Of a DNA stretch of 64,000 nucleotides, positions 8,964 to 17,878 are shown one piece after another. The first letter of the stretch is position 1; every line of letters starts with the position of its first letter. The notes under the pieces are model-generated. The model had not been told where the DNA came from. It saw nothing but the letters and a program-made list of their open reading frames with translations, and did no database searches. Source of the stretch: RDXT01 sp033765305 (GTDB lineage Bacteria; Bacteroidota; Bacteroidia; J057); contig JANRID010000040.1 of assembly GCA_033765305.1 (NCBI GenBank), positions 124,001 through 188,000 of the forward strand. The letters run 5' to 3'. Both the position numbers and the translations under genes were made by a program.

Positions 8964-9950
8964 GACGACCAGGCCCATCTGCGCTTCGGCGTAGCGGCTG
9001 CCCTCGAATGCGCCGTCGGGGAAGGCTTCGTCCAGCCGCCGGAGATCTTCGGCGCTGAGCCGGATCTCCAGCGCCTGCAGGTTTTCGGCCAGGCGGCTGC
9101 GCTGGGTGGTGCCGATGAGGGGGAGGATATCGCTTCCCTGGTGAAGCACCCAGGCAATGGCCAGCTGCGCGGCGCTGCAGCCCAGTTCCGATGCCATTTC
9201 ATGCAGGGTGCGGACCCGCTGCTGGTTGTGCGCGTAGGCTTCACCGGCAAAGCGGGGCGCATGGGCCCGGAAGTCGGCGGGATGAAACGCCTCCGGCAGC
9301 CCGCCCGTCAGCAGCCCCCGCGACAGCACGCCGTAAGCTGCAATCCCGACCCCCAGTTCGCGCGCGGTGCCGAGCAGCTCCCGCTCGATGACCCGCGTCG
9401 CCAGGGAGTACTCCACCTCTACGGCCGTCACCGGATGCACCTGGTGCGCCCGGCGCAGCTGTTCGGGGCTGGCTTCCGAAAGGCCGAAGCAGCGGACCTT
9501 GCCCTCTTTGATCAGGTCGGCGATGGTCCCCGCGATGTCCTCCACCGGAATGGACGGATCGAGGCGGGCGGGCTGGTAGAGATCGATGACCTCCACGCCC
9601 AGGCGGGTGAGGGTATGGGCGGCGAAGTTGCGCAGGGCCTGCGGCCGCACATCGAGGCCGCCGAAGCCGCCGGAAGGGGTGCGCAGGATGCCGGTTTTGA
9701 CGCTGATGAAGGGCTTGTGCCCGCTGCCGCGCAGCGCCTCGGCGATCAGCAGCTCATTGTGCCCGGAGCCGTAAAAGTCGGCGGTGTTGAGCAGCGTGAT
9801 GCCGGCGTCCAGCGCCGCGCGGATGGTGGCGATGCTTTCGGCATCGTCGCGGGTGGCTTTGCTGCCGTAAAAATCGGACATGCCCATGCAGCCCAGGCCC
9901 AGGGCGGAGACCTGCGGGCCATTCGATCCAAGTGTTCTGTGTGTACGCAT
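8958..9950 (-). CDS. Aldo/keto reductase
   Basis: A 330-residue NADPH-dependent aldo/keto reductase (TIM barrel). Visible motifs are GLGCMGMSDFYG, LNTADFYGSGHNE (tetrad Asp and Tyr), ISVKTG (tetrad Lys), and IGTTQRSRLAENLQAL (cofactor phosphate binding). At the position of the usual tetrad His (DLYQIHR in relatives) this protein has DLYQPARLD, a variant found in a subgroup of the family, so its catalysis may differ. The substrate is unknown. The AraC-type regulator gene lies 85 nt upstream on the same strand and is a plausible controller. Confidence 0.87.
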   Translation of the reverse strand: MRTHRTLGSNGPQVSALGLGCMGMSDFYGSKATRDDAESIATIRAALDAGITLLNTADFYGSGHNELLIAEALRGSGHKPFISVKTGILRTPSGGFGGLDVRPQALRNFAAHTLTRLGVEVIDLYQPARLDPSIPVEDIAGTIADLIKEGKVRCFGLSEASPEQLRRAHQVHPVTAVEVEYSLATRVIERELLGTARELGVGIAAYGVLSRGLLTGGLPEAFHPADFRAHAPRFAGEAYAHNQQRVRTLHEMASELGCSAAQLAIAWVLHQGSDILPLIGTTQRSRLAENLQALEIRLSAEDLRRLDEAFPDGAFEGSRYAEAQMGLVVR

Positions 9951-9975
9951 TGGAGGTTTGCTGAAAGATCCGGCA

Positions 9976-9983
9976 CAAACCTA
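9976..9983 (-). promoter_or_regulatory. Promoter -7 element TAGGTTTG
   Basis: Exact TAnnTTTG match 25 nt upstream of the aldo/keto reductase start, within the gap after the AraC gene, so the reductase can be transcribed on its own. Confidence 0.55.
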
Positions 9984-10035
9984 GCGCCGGGCCTGCCGCC
10001 GGGCACGGCACCATTTGCAGCACCTTGGGTATGGG

Positions 10036-10944
10036 TTACAGATCCGGCTGCCTGCGGTAGGCGCCCGGTGCGCAGTGCTGGTGCTTGCGGAAAAACCGGG
10101 CGAAATGGGCGGTGTCGGTAAAGCCCAGGCTGAAGGCGATTTCGGAGACCGGGCGGCTGGTGTGGCGCAGCTGGGCGCGGGCCTCCATGAGCAGCCGCTC
10201 CTGGATCCAGGCGGAGGCGGGTTTGCCGGTCAGTTCCCGGAGGGTGTCCGAGAGGTGGCTGGGATGCACGTGCAGGGCTTCTGCCAGGGCTTTCACGCTC
10301 GGAATCTGCTGTAGCTCGCCGGAAGCCAGCTGCCGGAACCAGCCGTTCAGCCGGGTTTTGAAGGCCAGGACGAGGTCAGCGCTTCTGCCTTCGGGGCGGA
10401 TGACGGCGCGGTGCGTGATCAGGAGTTCGCGGGTTTTGAACAGCAGGACGAGCAGCAGGTGCGCCAGCATATCGGCCTGGAAGGGCGAGGGTGCCTGATA
10501 GACGTGCAGCATCTGGCGGAAAATCAGGTCCAGGGCCTCCAGCGCGTCGCTGCCCGGCCACATGACGGGCACCGACTCGTGGATCAGGAAGGGGAACTGC
10601 TGCGCGGATTCCCGGCCTGCATGCTGCTGGAGGAAGCGTTCGGAGCAGGTGACCATATAGCCCGAGAGCGGTTCGCGGATGCGGAAGGATTTCAGGTGGC
10701 CGGGATTGGTGAAGTAAAACGCGCCTGGCCCCAGGTCGTAGCGCATCCCGTCGATGGTGTATTCGCTTGCTCCGCCCTGGATCAGGATGAGGGTGTAATA
10801 GGCCGTGCGGAACACCGGCGACGCCATCGGCCCATCGCCGTGCAGGCCCTCCAGGCGGTGCACGGTCAGCTCGGTCTGCTCGCCGAGCGGCAGGCCGATG
10901 GCCTGGAAGAAGGCCTGGAGGGATGGATATACCACAGGTTGCAT
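10036..10944 (-). CDS. AraC-family transcriptional regulator
   Basis: A 302-residue regulator. The N-terminal half (about 25-150) resembles the cupin-like effector domain (IDGMRYDLGPGAFYFTNPGH). The C-terminal 100 residues are a double helix-turn-helix: first helix pair in VKALAEALHVHPSHLSDTLR, second in PVSEIAFSLGFTDTAHFARF, ending with the typical GAYRR. The effector is unknown. The neighbouring aldo/keto reductase on the same strand is the natural target candidate; a divergent gene starts 150 bp away and may share the control region. Confidence 0.9.
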   Translation of the reverse strand: MQPVVYPSLQAFFQAIGLPLGEQTELTVHRLEGLHGDGPMASPVFRTAYYTLILIQGGASEYTIDGMRYDLGPGAFYFTNPGHLKSFRIREPLSGYMVTCSERFLQQHAGRESAQQFPFLIHESVPVMWPGSDALEALDLIFRQMLHVYQAPSPFQADMLAHLLLVLLFKTRELLITHRAVIRPEGRSADLVLAFKTRLNGWFRQLASGELQQIPSVKALAEALHVHPSHLSDTLRELTGKPASAWIQERLLMEARAQLRHTSRPVSEIAFSLGFTDTAHFARFFRKHQHCAPGAYRRQPDL

Positions 10945-10967
10945 ACGCGCCGGGCGGAGGGGCAGGG

Positions 10968-10975
10968 TGAAGATA
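10968..10975 (-). promoter_or_regulatory. Promoter -7 element TATCTTCA
   Basis: Near-consensus element 23 nt upstream of the AraC-family gene. A TTGG that could serve as the -33 element lies about 23 bp further upstream. Confidence 0.45.
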
Positions 10976-11045
10976 GGGAATTTTGGGGAGCGTCCCCCCC
11001 AATTAATTCACAATTGCCTAACACCCCGGAAACCGGCCGTAGCGG

Positions 11046-11053
11046 TAAATTTT
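11046..11053 (+). promoter_or_regulatory. Possible promoter -7 element TAAATTTT
   Basis: TAnnTTT match 41 nt upstream of the PLAT-like gene, within the divergent 150-bp region shared with the AraC gene. Confidence 0.35.
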
Positions 11054-11094
11054 ATAGGTTGGCTTCAGCTTCTCAACCCAAATCTCCGACTGCT

Positions 11095-11910
11095 ATGCTC
11101 ACACGGCTGCACCTCGCAATCAAAACCCGCAACATCCGCCACGCCGGAACCGCCAGCCACCCGGTGCTGATCCTGGGCGAAGGCTCGAACGACCGCCTGC
11201 ACCATACCTTCGAGACGGCGGAAGGCCTTCAGGCTGGCCAGACCTTCTACCAGACGCTCGATGTCTCCGGGATGGACCTTTCTCCTTATGTCCAGTACAT
11301 CCGCCTGGGCATCCGGGGCGGCGATGCCTGGTGGCCGGAGTTTATGTTCCTGTGGGGCGACATGCATCCCGGCCCGGAGCCTGTACCCGGCATCCAGGTG
11401 TACCCGATGGCGCTCCGGACGAAAAACCCGAATGTGCTGAGCACAGACGAGTCGGAGGGACGGATCTCCCTGCCCCTCAGCCAGGCGATGCTGGGCAATG
11501 TGTATAACCTTTTCACCCGCTTTCTGATCATGATCCGTACGGGTGATGTGTGGTATGCGGGCGCCCAGGATCCCATTACGCTGAGCGTTCATACGGCGCA
11601 GGGCGTCATGCTGGAAGTGGCCCTTTCCGGCGCTCAGCTCGGCGCCGGGCAGGTGTACCTGGATGCGCCCTATGCGCCCGCCCCCTTCAACGTGAACAGC
11701 ATCCGCAGCATCGAGCTGCGGGCCAGCGGCGCCGACAGCTGGCTGCCGGAGCAGGTGTTCATCCTGGCCATCGCCGAGGAGCACGAGGACCACAAGCAGC
11801 TGTACCCGATGGTGTACCTCCAGGACTGGCAGGCAGCCGGCCTGCCGGCGATGAGCACCGACCCGGAGAAAGGCGCGGAGCGGGTAGTGCTGTATCAGAT
11901 GTATATTTGA
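11095..11910 (+). CDS. Hypothetical protein with two PLAT/LH2-like repeats
   Basis: A 271-residue cytoplasmic protein without signal peptide. Two similar halves are visible: about 1-90 (LHLAIKTRNIRHAG ... DSWLP-like WWPEFMFLW) and about 135-240 (FLIMIRTGDVWYAG ... DSWLPEQVFILAI). Each half opens with a strand ending in T-x-x-x-x-AG and closes with IRLGIRG/IELRASG followed by W-x-PE. This resembles PLAT/LH2 beta-sandwiches, which bind lipids or proteins, but the assignment is a pattern judgement. The frame stays open far upstream; this ATG was chosen because similarity between the halves begins here and a promoter-like element precedes it. Confidence 0.6.
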   Translation: MLTRLHLAIKTRNIRHAGTASHPVLILGEGSNDRLHHTFETAEGLQAGQTFYQTLDVSGMDLSPYVQYIRLGIRGGDAWWPEFMFLWGDMHPGPEPVPGIQVYPMALRTKNPNVLSTDESEGRISLPLSQAMLGNVYNLFTRFLIMIRTGDVWYAGAQDPITLSVHTAQGVMLEVALSGAQLGAGQVYLDAPYAPAPFNVNSIRSIELRASGADSWLPEQVFILAIAEEHEDHKQLYPMVYLQDWQAAGLPAMSTDPEKGAERVVLYQMYI

Positions 11911-12083
11911 GGGGGGAGGGGATCGGAATGGCGGGCAGGAGGTGCAAGGATGCTGCCCGCTGGGAAGGACAGAAGCGGAAACCCTGCGGCAGCGATGTGG
12001 GAAAAGCGGCCTTGCTGCCTATATTGCCAATGCAGCAGCCCGGAAGACCGGGGCGCGCACGTATCATCCATCCGCAGACCTGC

Positions 12084-12449
12084 ATGCTTAACATCCCCTT
12101 TCAGACCCTGGACTGGGCTTCGGCTGAAAAAACGGAACACAGCGGAGCATCCGGCGCAGCCACCTGGCAAACCCTTGAATTCGAGGGGCTTAGAATTCGT
12201 GTCGTCGTGTATTCCGCCGGATATGCAGCCGACCACTGGTGCCGGAAAGGCCATATCGTCCATTGCCTGGAAGGCGCGTTTGTCACCGAGCTCAGTACAG
12301 GCGAAAACGTGGTGCTGCACGCAGGCGACACCTTTGTTGTTTCGGATGATCTCAGCTCGCATCGTTCTGCCTCGGAGCATGGGGCCAGGCTGCTGATTAT
12401 CGATGGGGATTTTCTGAAAAGTACGCAGCCACACCTCCTGGAGCGGTGA
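12084..12449 (+). CDS. DHCW-motif cupin-fold protein
   Basis: A 121-residue single-domain cupin. The family signature appears as ADHWCRKGH near residues 52-60, followed by the second cupin motif LHAGDTFVVSDD and a C-terminal LLIIDGDFL. Members are small beta-barrel proteins of unknown function. The N-terminus MLNIPFQTLDW matches the usual start of the family and fixes the start codon. It stands alone between genes on either side and is followed by a strong hairpin. Confidence 0.82.
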   Translation: MLNIPFQTLDWASAEKTEHSGASGAATWQTLEFEGLRIRVVVYSAGYAADHWCRKGHIVHCLEGAFVTELSTGENVVLHAGDTFVVSDDLSSHRSASEHGARLLIIDGDFLKSTQPHLLER

Positions 12450-12474
12450 AGCCGCCAATCCGCTTCCCCGAAGC

Positions 12475-12504
12475 AAGGCCGCAGCATCGCATAGCTGCGG
12501 CCTT
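12475..12504. terminator. Hairpin terminator between convergent genes
   Basis: A perfect 11-bp stem (AAGGCCGCAGC with GCTGCGGCCTT) and an 8-nt loop lie 25 nt after the cupin stop. A strong T-run is missing; the position between convergent genes supports a bidirectional role. Confidence 0.65.
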
Positions 12505-12571
12505 TCCTCCGATTGGGTTGTTCCGACGCTCATTCCCATCCGATTACTCCGGGCGTACGCATCCGGGCGCG

Positions 12572-13501
12572 TCAGCGGCTCTCCCGGGTACCCACGAGCA
12601 GGTCAGCCACCAGCTCCGGATATTCAAGCTGCGGATAATGGTTGCATCTGTCTACCAGATGCAGGCGGGCATTCGGGAAAATGGCCGCAAATTCCCTGGC
12701 CAGCTCCGCCCCCAGATACTTGTCGGTGCTGCCGAATATGACGGTGACCGGTTTGTTGAATCCGTTCAGCGCAGCGATACTGCCGGCGTTCCTCCGCACC
12801 TCGCCGGGCACCTGGCGGATGATGCGGAACATTGCATGCTTGCTGTTTCCTTTTCCCAGGAACTGCGGCAAAAACAGCGGCATATAGGTCTTCCGGATCC
12901 TGTCATCGTTGAAAAATGGCCTCATCTGCATCCTGAAGACCGGCTTGAACACCGCATCGAGCTTGCCGAACGGCGTACAAACGGCGCGTATCACCGGCGC
13001 GGAAAACAGGGTGATCGTCGGCGGCTCCCGCCGGGCCGGGGTGTGGTGATAATAGGTGTTCAGCAGAACCAGCTCTTCGATGGCATGCTCGTGATGAACC
13101 GCAAACTCGATGGCAGGAGGCCCTGCCATATCATGGACCACCAGCCTGACGGCATCCAGGGCAAAGAACGCCATCACAGCCTGTATTTCCCGGACCTGCT
13201 GCTGTGCCGAATACGGGTAGTGCCGGATGCCGGGCTTGTCTGAATCTCCCCACCCTACAAAATCAAATACAATGCACCGTTTCCCCCGTTTCCGAAGTTC
13301 CGGGATCAGGGTATGGTAGATGATCCGGTTGTCAGGGAAGCCGTGCAGCAGCAGATACGGGGTTCCCGATCCTGGATAGTCGACGGCGGATAGGCAGACC
13401 GTTCCTTCAACGGGAATCCGGTGGACCGTGCCTCCGTCCTGGCTGAATGCGAGGGGTGTCATGACCATTGCGGCGCTTAGCAGAATAACTGATTTTGACA
13501 T
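12572..13501 (-). CDS. Secreted alpha/beta hydrolase, haloalkane dehalogenase/epoxide hydrolase-like
   Basis: A 309-residue protein with signal peptide MSKSVILLSAAMVMTPLAFSQ, which fixes the start. The fold motifs are HGFPDN (oxyanion hole), VVHDMAGP (nucleophile elbow with Asp, as in haloalkane dehalogenases and epoxide hydrolases instead of Ser), GSTDKYLG (acid) and NHYPQLEYPE (catalytic His). The Asp nucleophile shows the mechanistic class, not the substrate. It lies 63 nt downstream of a Crp/Fnr regulator gene on the same strand and is probably controlled by it. Confidence 0.82.
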   Translation of the reverse strand: MSKSVILLSAAMVMTPLAFSQDGGTVHRIPVEGTVCLSAVDYPGSGTPYLLLHGFPDNRIIYHTLIPELRKRGKRCIVFDFVGWGDSDKPGIRHYPYSAQQQVREIQAVMAFFALDAVRLVVHDMAGPPAIEFAVHHEHAIEELVLLNTYYHHTPARREPPTITLFSAPVIRAVCTPFGKLDAVFKPVFRMQMRPFFNDDRIRKTYMPLFLPQFLGKGNSKHAMFRIIRQVPGEVRRNAGSIAALNGFNKPVTVIFGSTDKYLGAELAREFAAIFPNARLHLVDRCNHYPQLEYPELVADLLVGTRESR

Positions 13502-13564
13502 GGTGTCAGCGGTTAACTTGCAGGCAAAGATGCCGGCCGGTTGCGCCAGGGTCATTGACACATG

Positions 13565-14155
13565 TTAAGAAGCGAGGGTTTTTCTGATTCTGCTCAGGGA
13601 TTCCGGCGCAAGGCCCAGGTATTTCGCAATCTGATACTGCGGAAACTTCTGGAGCAGATACGGCTCTTCCGCGAGCAGCGCAGTATACCGCTCCTCGCCG
13701 GACTGGGTAAGCAGGGAAAAGGTCCGGTGATGGGTCGAAGTGTAGGCTTTCTGCGTCATGATGCGCCCGATCTCCTGGTACTTGCTGCCCAGGCTGAACA
13801 GGAAGCTCAGCCTCTCGAACGACAGCAGGGTCACTTCCGCGTCTTCCAGCGCTTCAAAGTTCAGATACGTGGGCGAGCGGTTCAGAAAGCTCAGATAATC
13901 GAAAGGGAAATAGTTTTCAAATTTGGAATCCCGGTCGTTGAAGTGAAAATTCCAGGTGAAGTCCTGGCCACTTTCATGCAGGTAGCTGGACCGTATTTTT
14001 CCGGTGCCGATGAAGCAGATATGGCTGCAGACTTCTCCGCTTCTGAGATAGACCGTTCCCTTGTGAATCAGCCGCCGGGTGCAGGCAGCCTGCAGCGCCG
14101 CTTTTTCGACAGGACTTATCGGGATGAACTGTTCGATGATGTCAACAAAGGTCAT
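13565..14155 (-). CDS. Crp/Fnr-family transcriptional regulator
   Basis: A 196-residue regulator. The cyclic-nucleotide-binding-like barrel spans about residues 15-120 (KGTVYLRSGEVCSHICFIGTGKI). The C-terminal helix-turn-helix is short and of the Bacteroidota type, ending QYQIAKYLGLAPESLSRIRK. The canonical cAMP-binding RS dipeptide is not seen, so the ligand is unknown. MTFVDIIEQF was chosen as the start because it matches the usual N-terminus and lies 43 nt after a promoter element. The hydrolase gene follows directly. Confidence 0.87.
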   Translation of the reverse strand: MTFVDIIEQFIPISPVEKAALQAACTRRLIHKGTVYLRSGEVCSHICFIGTGKIRSSYLHESGQDFTWNFHFNDRDSKFENYFPFDYLSFLNRSPTYLNFEALEDAEVTLLSFERLSFLFSLGSKYQEIGRIMTQKAYTSTHHRTFSLLTQSGEERYTALLAEEPYLLQKFPQYQIAKYLGLAPESLSRIRKTLAS

Positions 14156-14198
14156 TTCCGCGATCTTGAATGGTCTTGGCGGCTGCCCTGCAGCATCA

Positions 14199-14206
14199 GC
14201 AAGATA
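14199..14206 (-). promoter_or_regulatory. Promoter -7 element TATCTTGC with -33 TTG
   Basis: TATCTTGC is 43 nt upstream of the Crp/Fnr start. A TTG at 14226-14228 gives a 19-bp spacer, matching the known Bacteroidota spacing. Confidence 0.55.
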
Positions 14207-14304
14207 ATACATATGCAGCCCTGCGCAAGGCGTCCCCAAGGACGGCCCTGAGGCCTCCTGCGTGGGTCCGCAAGCCGACGCGCAGACCGGCTAGAGGTGT
14301 GGGT

Positions 14305-14457
14305 GCGCGTACCCGCTACATGGGCCAGCTCGGCCAGCGGCGGGGCTATCTGGTGATCTTCGAGAAGCAGCCCTCCAGCGTGCTGCCCTGGGAGCAGCGC
14401 ATCCGGCGGGAGACGGTGCCGGCGGAGGGAAAGGAGATTGAGGTGTGGTGGATGTGA
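14305..14457 (+). pseudogene. C-terminal fragment of an AAA-like ATP-binding protein
   Basis: About 50 residues are recognisable: YMGQLGQRRGYLVIFEKQP, then PWEQRIRRE and a terminal IEVWWM. This pattern is the end of a family of large ATP-binding proteins with a nuclease-like C-terminal domain. No start codon or upstream homologous sequence is visible; the DNA upstream belongs to the divergent regulator region. A 5'-deleted remnant is the simplest reading. It abuts a low-GC orphan gene, suggesting a site of past insertion and loss. Confidence 0.55.
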
Positions 14458-14603
14458 GTTTTTTTGCTGGGATGAAAGGTAGTCCTTGCTCGTGTAGGGA
14501 TGTGCGTGGAGCTTGGCCTCTGGTCATGGGCGGGCATAGCCTGCTGGATAGCCGACACGAGGCGCGCAGCCTCGCGCCAGCGGGGGGGGCGCCAGTGGGT
14601 CCG

Positions 14604-14957
14604 CTACAGCTTGATAAACTGCCACCACTTCCGGTCTGCCCAGCGCTGGCGTGACCACTTCGGTATTTTTATGGGGATGTTGTCCGCTGTAGTTACCCCT
14701 AAGTCTATCAGCACCTGGAGTGCTGCGATACAGAGATATGAATGTAATCCTGTAGATGCCATCTCTATCGTATTGTCATTAACATATTGTAATTCAAAAA
14801 AACTCATCCCATCTGGAGTACCTATAATACACCACTCACCAGGTTTACCTTTATTGAAAACATCCAGCGTGATTTCCAGCCCGGTATGTGCAGATAACTT
14901 CGTATGAATTACCTCAAGCTCGGGCAATGCATTCACATGGATTTTTATGAGGCTCAT
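14604..14957 (-). CDS. Small hypothetical protein, low GC
   Basis: A 117-residue protein (MSLIKIHVNALPELEV ...) without signal peptide or recognised domain; the C-terminus is Trp/Lys rich (KWSRQRWADRKWWQFIKL). The DNA is much poorer in GC than its neighbours (about 30-42% over two 60-nt stretches counted, versus over 60% around), pointing to recent acquisition. It is isolated: the ATP-binding protein fragment is on one side, mutS on the other. An alternative ATG lies 6 nt upstream. Confidence 0.6.
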   Translation of the reverse strand: MSLIKIHVNALPELEVIHTKLSAHTGLEITLDVFNKGKPGEWCIIGTPDGMSFFELQYVNDNTIEMASTGLHSYLCIAALQVLIDLGVTTADNIPIKIPKWSRQRWADRKWWQFIKL

Positions 14958-15073
14958 TCCCATCTTATTGTCCCAGGTTTAGGGGTGGTTGTTATGCGTG
15001 CCTATGCAGTTGCCCAGGCTCGGAGATATGCCAGGCACGGCGCAAAAAGCTGAACTGCAGATCTATCCCCCCC

Positions 15074-17713
15074 TCACTCCGCCAGCAGCGCCTGCTGAAT
15101 CTCCTGGAGCTTGAGCAGCGCCTCCACCGGGGTCATGCGGTTCACATCCACCCCCGACAGGATCTGGCGGATGCGCAGGGTATCGGCGTCCTTGAGTTCG
15201 AACATGTTGAGCTGAATGGCCCGGCGGTCCGAGAACCGGACGCCCTGGGCTGCCTGCTGGTCATGGACGCGGTTCTGCTCGAAATGCGCCAGCAGCTGCC
15301 GCGCCCGTCGCGTGAGGTCCGGCGGCATGCCGGCCATCTCCGCCACGTGGATGCCGAAGCTGTGCTCGCTGCCGCCCGGCTTGAGGGTGCGCAGAAACAG
15401 GATGCGCCCGTCCACCTCCCGCACCGACACGTTGAAGTTGCGGACGCGGGACAAGCGCCGCTCCAGCTCGTTCAGCTCGTGGTAATGGGTGGCGAAGAGC
15501 GTCTTGGCCCGGCGCTCCGGCGTCTCGTGCAGGTATTCGGCCAGGGCCCAGGCGATGGATACGCCGTCGTAGGTGCTGGTGCCCCGCCCGATCTCGTCGA
15601 GCAGCACGAGGCTGCGCGGCGTGGCGTTGTTGGCGATCTGCGCCGTCTCGTTCATCTCCACCATGAAGGTCGATTCGCCGCCGGAGAGGTTGTCGGAGGC
15701 GCCTACGCGGGTGAAAATTTTGTCCACCACCCCGATCCGGGCGCTTTCGGCAGGCACAAAGCTCCCCGCCTGGGCCATCAGGGTGATGAGCGCAGTCTGG
15801 CGCAGCAGCGCCGACTTGCCGGCCATGTTGGGGCCGGTGATGATGATGATCTGCTGCTGCTCCCCGTCGAGGAGGATGTCGTTGGGCACATACGGGCTTT
15901 CCACGGGCAGCAGCATCTCGATCACCGGATGCCGCCCCTGGCGGATATCGATCACATTCTCCTCCACGACTGCCGGCTTGACATAGCGCCGCGCCTGGGC
16001 GGTGCGGGCGAAGCTCAGCAGCAGATCGAGCTCGGCCACGAGGCGGGCCAGCTCCTGGAGCATGGGCAGATGGGGCAGGATCTGCTGCATCAGCTGCTGG
16101 TAGAGCGAGGCTTCGAGGGTCAGCATGCGCTCCTCGGCGTGCAGGATCTTGTCCTCGTAGGTCTTGAGTTCGGGGGTAATGTAGCGCTCGGCATTGGAGA
16201 GGGTCTGCTTGCGGATCCAGTCCGGCGGCACCTTGGCGGCGTGGGCGTTGGTGACCTCGATATAGTAGCCGAATACCTTGTTGTAGGCGACTTTGAGGGA
16301 GGAAATGCCGGTGCGGCGGCTTTCGCGCTGCTGGAGATCGACCAGCAGCTCCTGCCCGCCGCGGCGCAGCCCGCGCAGTTCGTCGAGCTCGGCCGAGACG
16401 CCGTCGCGGATCACGCCGCCATCGGCGAGGCTGCCGCCGGGCTGGGGCATGAGGGTAGCGGCCAGCAGCAGCAGCAGGGGCGACTCGTCGGGCAGGGCCT
16501 GGGCCTGCTCCGCGAGGGCGGGCGCGCCGAAGGCCTGGAGGGTTTCGCGGACCGGCTGGATCAGCGCCAGGGAATCGCGCAGCAGCGCGGCTTCGCGGGG
16601 GGCCAGCCGCTGCGCGGCGCTGCGGGCGGCCAGGCGCTCCAGGTCGCCCATGCGCTTGAAGAGGCCCGCCAGGGCCTGCTGATGCTGCGGCGACCGCACA
16701 AACGCCTCCGTCATGTCCAGCCGCCGCCGGATCTGGGCCAGATCCTTGAGCGGCAGCAGCAGCGCCCGCCGCAGCAGGCGCGCCCCCATCGGCGTCAGCG
16801 TCTGGTCCAGGGCGGCCGCCAGCGAGCGGCCCTCCGGATGCATGGGCTGCACCAGCTCCAGGTTCCGCACCGTAAACTGGTCCAGCCACACGTAGCCGCT
16901 GTCGTCGAAGCGGTACAGGCGGTTGATGTGGCTCAGGCCCGTCTGCTGGTTTTCAGCCACATAATGCAGCACCGCACCCGCCGCCACCACGCCGTGGCGT
17001 TCATCCTCCACCCCGAAGCCTTTGAGCGAACTGGTCCCGAAATGCTCCAGCAGCTTGCTGCGGGCATAGTCGTGCTGGAACACCCAGTCTTCCTGCCGGG
17101 TCACGTAGAGCTTCTCGCCGAATACCTGCCGGAACTGGCGCAGGTCGCGCCGGCTGACGAGCACCTCTGCCGGCGACAGGGTCTGGAGCACCTTCTCCAC
17201 CTGCCGCAGCTCGCCCGAGAAGCAGAAAAAATCCCCGGTGGATACTTCGATGAAGGCGGCGCCGGCCTCCCGTGCTGAAGGAAACCATACCCCGGCCAGG
17301 TAATTGTGCCGGTCGGCTTCGAGCACCTTGTCGTTGAGCGTCACGCCGGGGCTGGCCAGCTCGGTCACGCCCCGTTTTACGATGCCCTTGGCCTGCTTGG
17401 GGTCTTCGAGCTGGTCGCAGACCGCCACGCGCTTGCCCGCGCGCACGAGGCGCGGCAGGTAGGTATCCAGCGCGTGGTGCGGAAATCCCGCCAGCTCCAC
17501 TTCGGAAGCCGAGCCGTTGGCCCGTTTGGTCAGCACAATGCCCAGAATGCGCGACACCTCCACGGCATCCTCGCCGAAGGTCTCGTAGAAGTCGCCTACG
17601 CGGAAGAGCAGCACCGCGCCCGGATACTGGGCTTTGATGGCGGTGTACTGCTTCATCAGCGGCGTCTCCTTGTCGTCGTACGCCGGTTCTCCGTCTTTTC
17701 GGGGTCGGGCCAC
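15074..17713 (-). CDS. mutS: DNA mismatch repair protein MutS
   Basis: An 879-residue MutS that binds base mismatches and recruits MutL. The mismatch-reading motif FYE is at residues 42-44 (GDFYETFGEDA). The ABC ATPase at the C-terminus has Walker A GPNMAGKS near 627, the signature region NLSGGESTF, Walker B VLLDEIGRGTS near 700, and His loop ATHYHE. The C-terminal helix pair (VDVNRMTPVEALLKLQEIQ) is complete. The start is a GTG (MARPRKDGEP): it gives the usual Lys/Arg-rich N-terminal tail before ETPLMKQY and lies 29 nt after a promoter element. A downstream ATG at MKQYTAIK would remove part of this tail. The frame remains open upstream across the antisense strand of the PepSY genes, which is coincidence of high GC. 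Confidence 0.95.
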   Translation of the reverse strand: MARPRKDGEPAYDDKETPLMKQYTAIKAQYPGAVLLFRVGDFYETFGEDAVEVSRILGIVLTKRANGSASEVELAGFPHHALDTYLPRLVRAGKRVAVCDQLEDPKQAKGIVKRGVTELASPGVTLNDKVLEADRHNYLAGVWFPSAREAGAAFIEVSTGDFFCFSGELRQVEKVLQTLSPAEVLVSRRDLRQFRQVFGEKLYVTRQEDWVFQHDYARSKLLEHFGTSSLKGFGVEDERHGVVAAGAVLHYVAENQQTGLSHINRLYRFDDSGYVWLDQFTVRNLELVQPMHPEGRSLAAALDQTLTPMGARLLRRALLLPLKDLAQIRRRLDMTEAFVRSPQHQQALAGLFKRMGDLERLAARSAAQRLAPREAALLRDSLALIQPVRETLQAFGAPALAEQAQALPDESPLLLLLAATLMPQPGGSLADGGVIRDGVSAELDELRGLRRGGQELLVDLQQRESRRTGISSLKVAYNKVFGYYIEVTNAHAAKVPPDWIRKQTLSNAERYITPELKTYEDKILHAEERMLTLEASLYQQLMQQILPHLPMLQELARLVAELDLLLSFARTAQARRYVKPAVVEENVIDIRQGRHPVIEMLLPVESPYVPNDILLDGEQQQIIIITGPNMAGKSALLRQTALITLMAQAGSFVPAESARIGVVDKIFTRVGASDNLSGGESTFMVEMNETAQIANNATPRSLVLLDEIGRGTSTYDGVSIAWALAEYLHETPERRAKTLFATHYHELNELERRLSRVRNFNVSVREVDGRILFLRTLKPGGSEHSFGIHVAEMAGMPPDLTRRARQLLAHFEQNRVHDQQAAQGVRFSDRRAIQLNMFELKDADTLRIRQILSGVDVNRMTPVEALLKLQEIQQALLAE

Positions 17714-17742
17714 AGCAGCAGGGGTTGGGTGGAATCGGACAG

Positions 17743-17750
17743 CTAAGGTA
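17743..17750 (-). promoter_or_regulatory. mutS promoter -7 element TACCTTAG
   Basis: Near-consensus element 29 nt upstream of the GTG start of mutS. The same octamer precedes the DUF2167 gene elsewhere in the window. A TTTG lies upstream but only 12 bp away, too close for a standard -33 box. Confidence 0.5.
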
Positions 17751-17878
17751 ATATCCCGGCACCAAAGGTCATGCAGGAAAATCGCGGGCAGCCGGCAGGA
17801 ATAGGTAAGCGGAATGTAACCAGATAGTAAAGCTATCGTAAACAGTTGTATTACTTCTAAATCTGAACAAACACTGCA

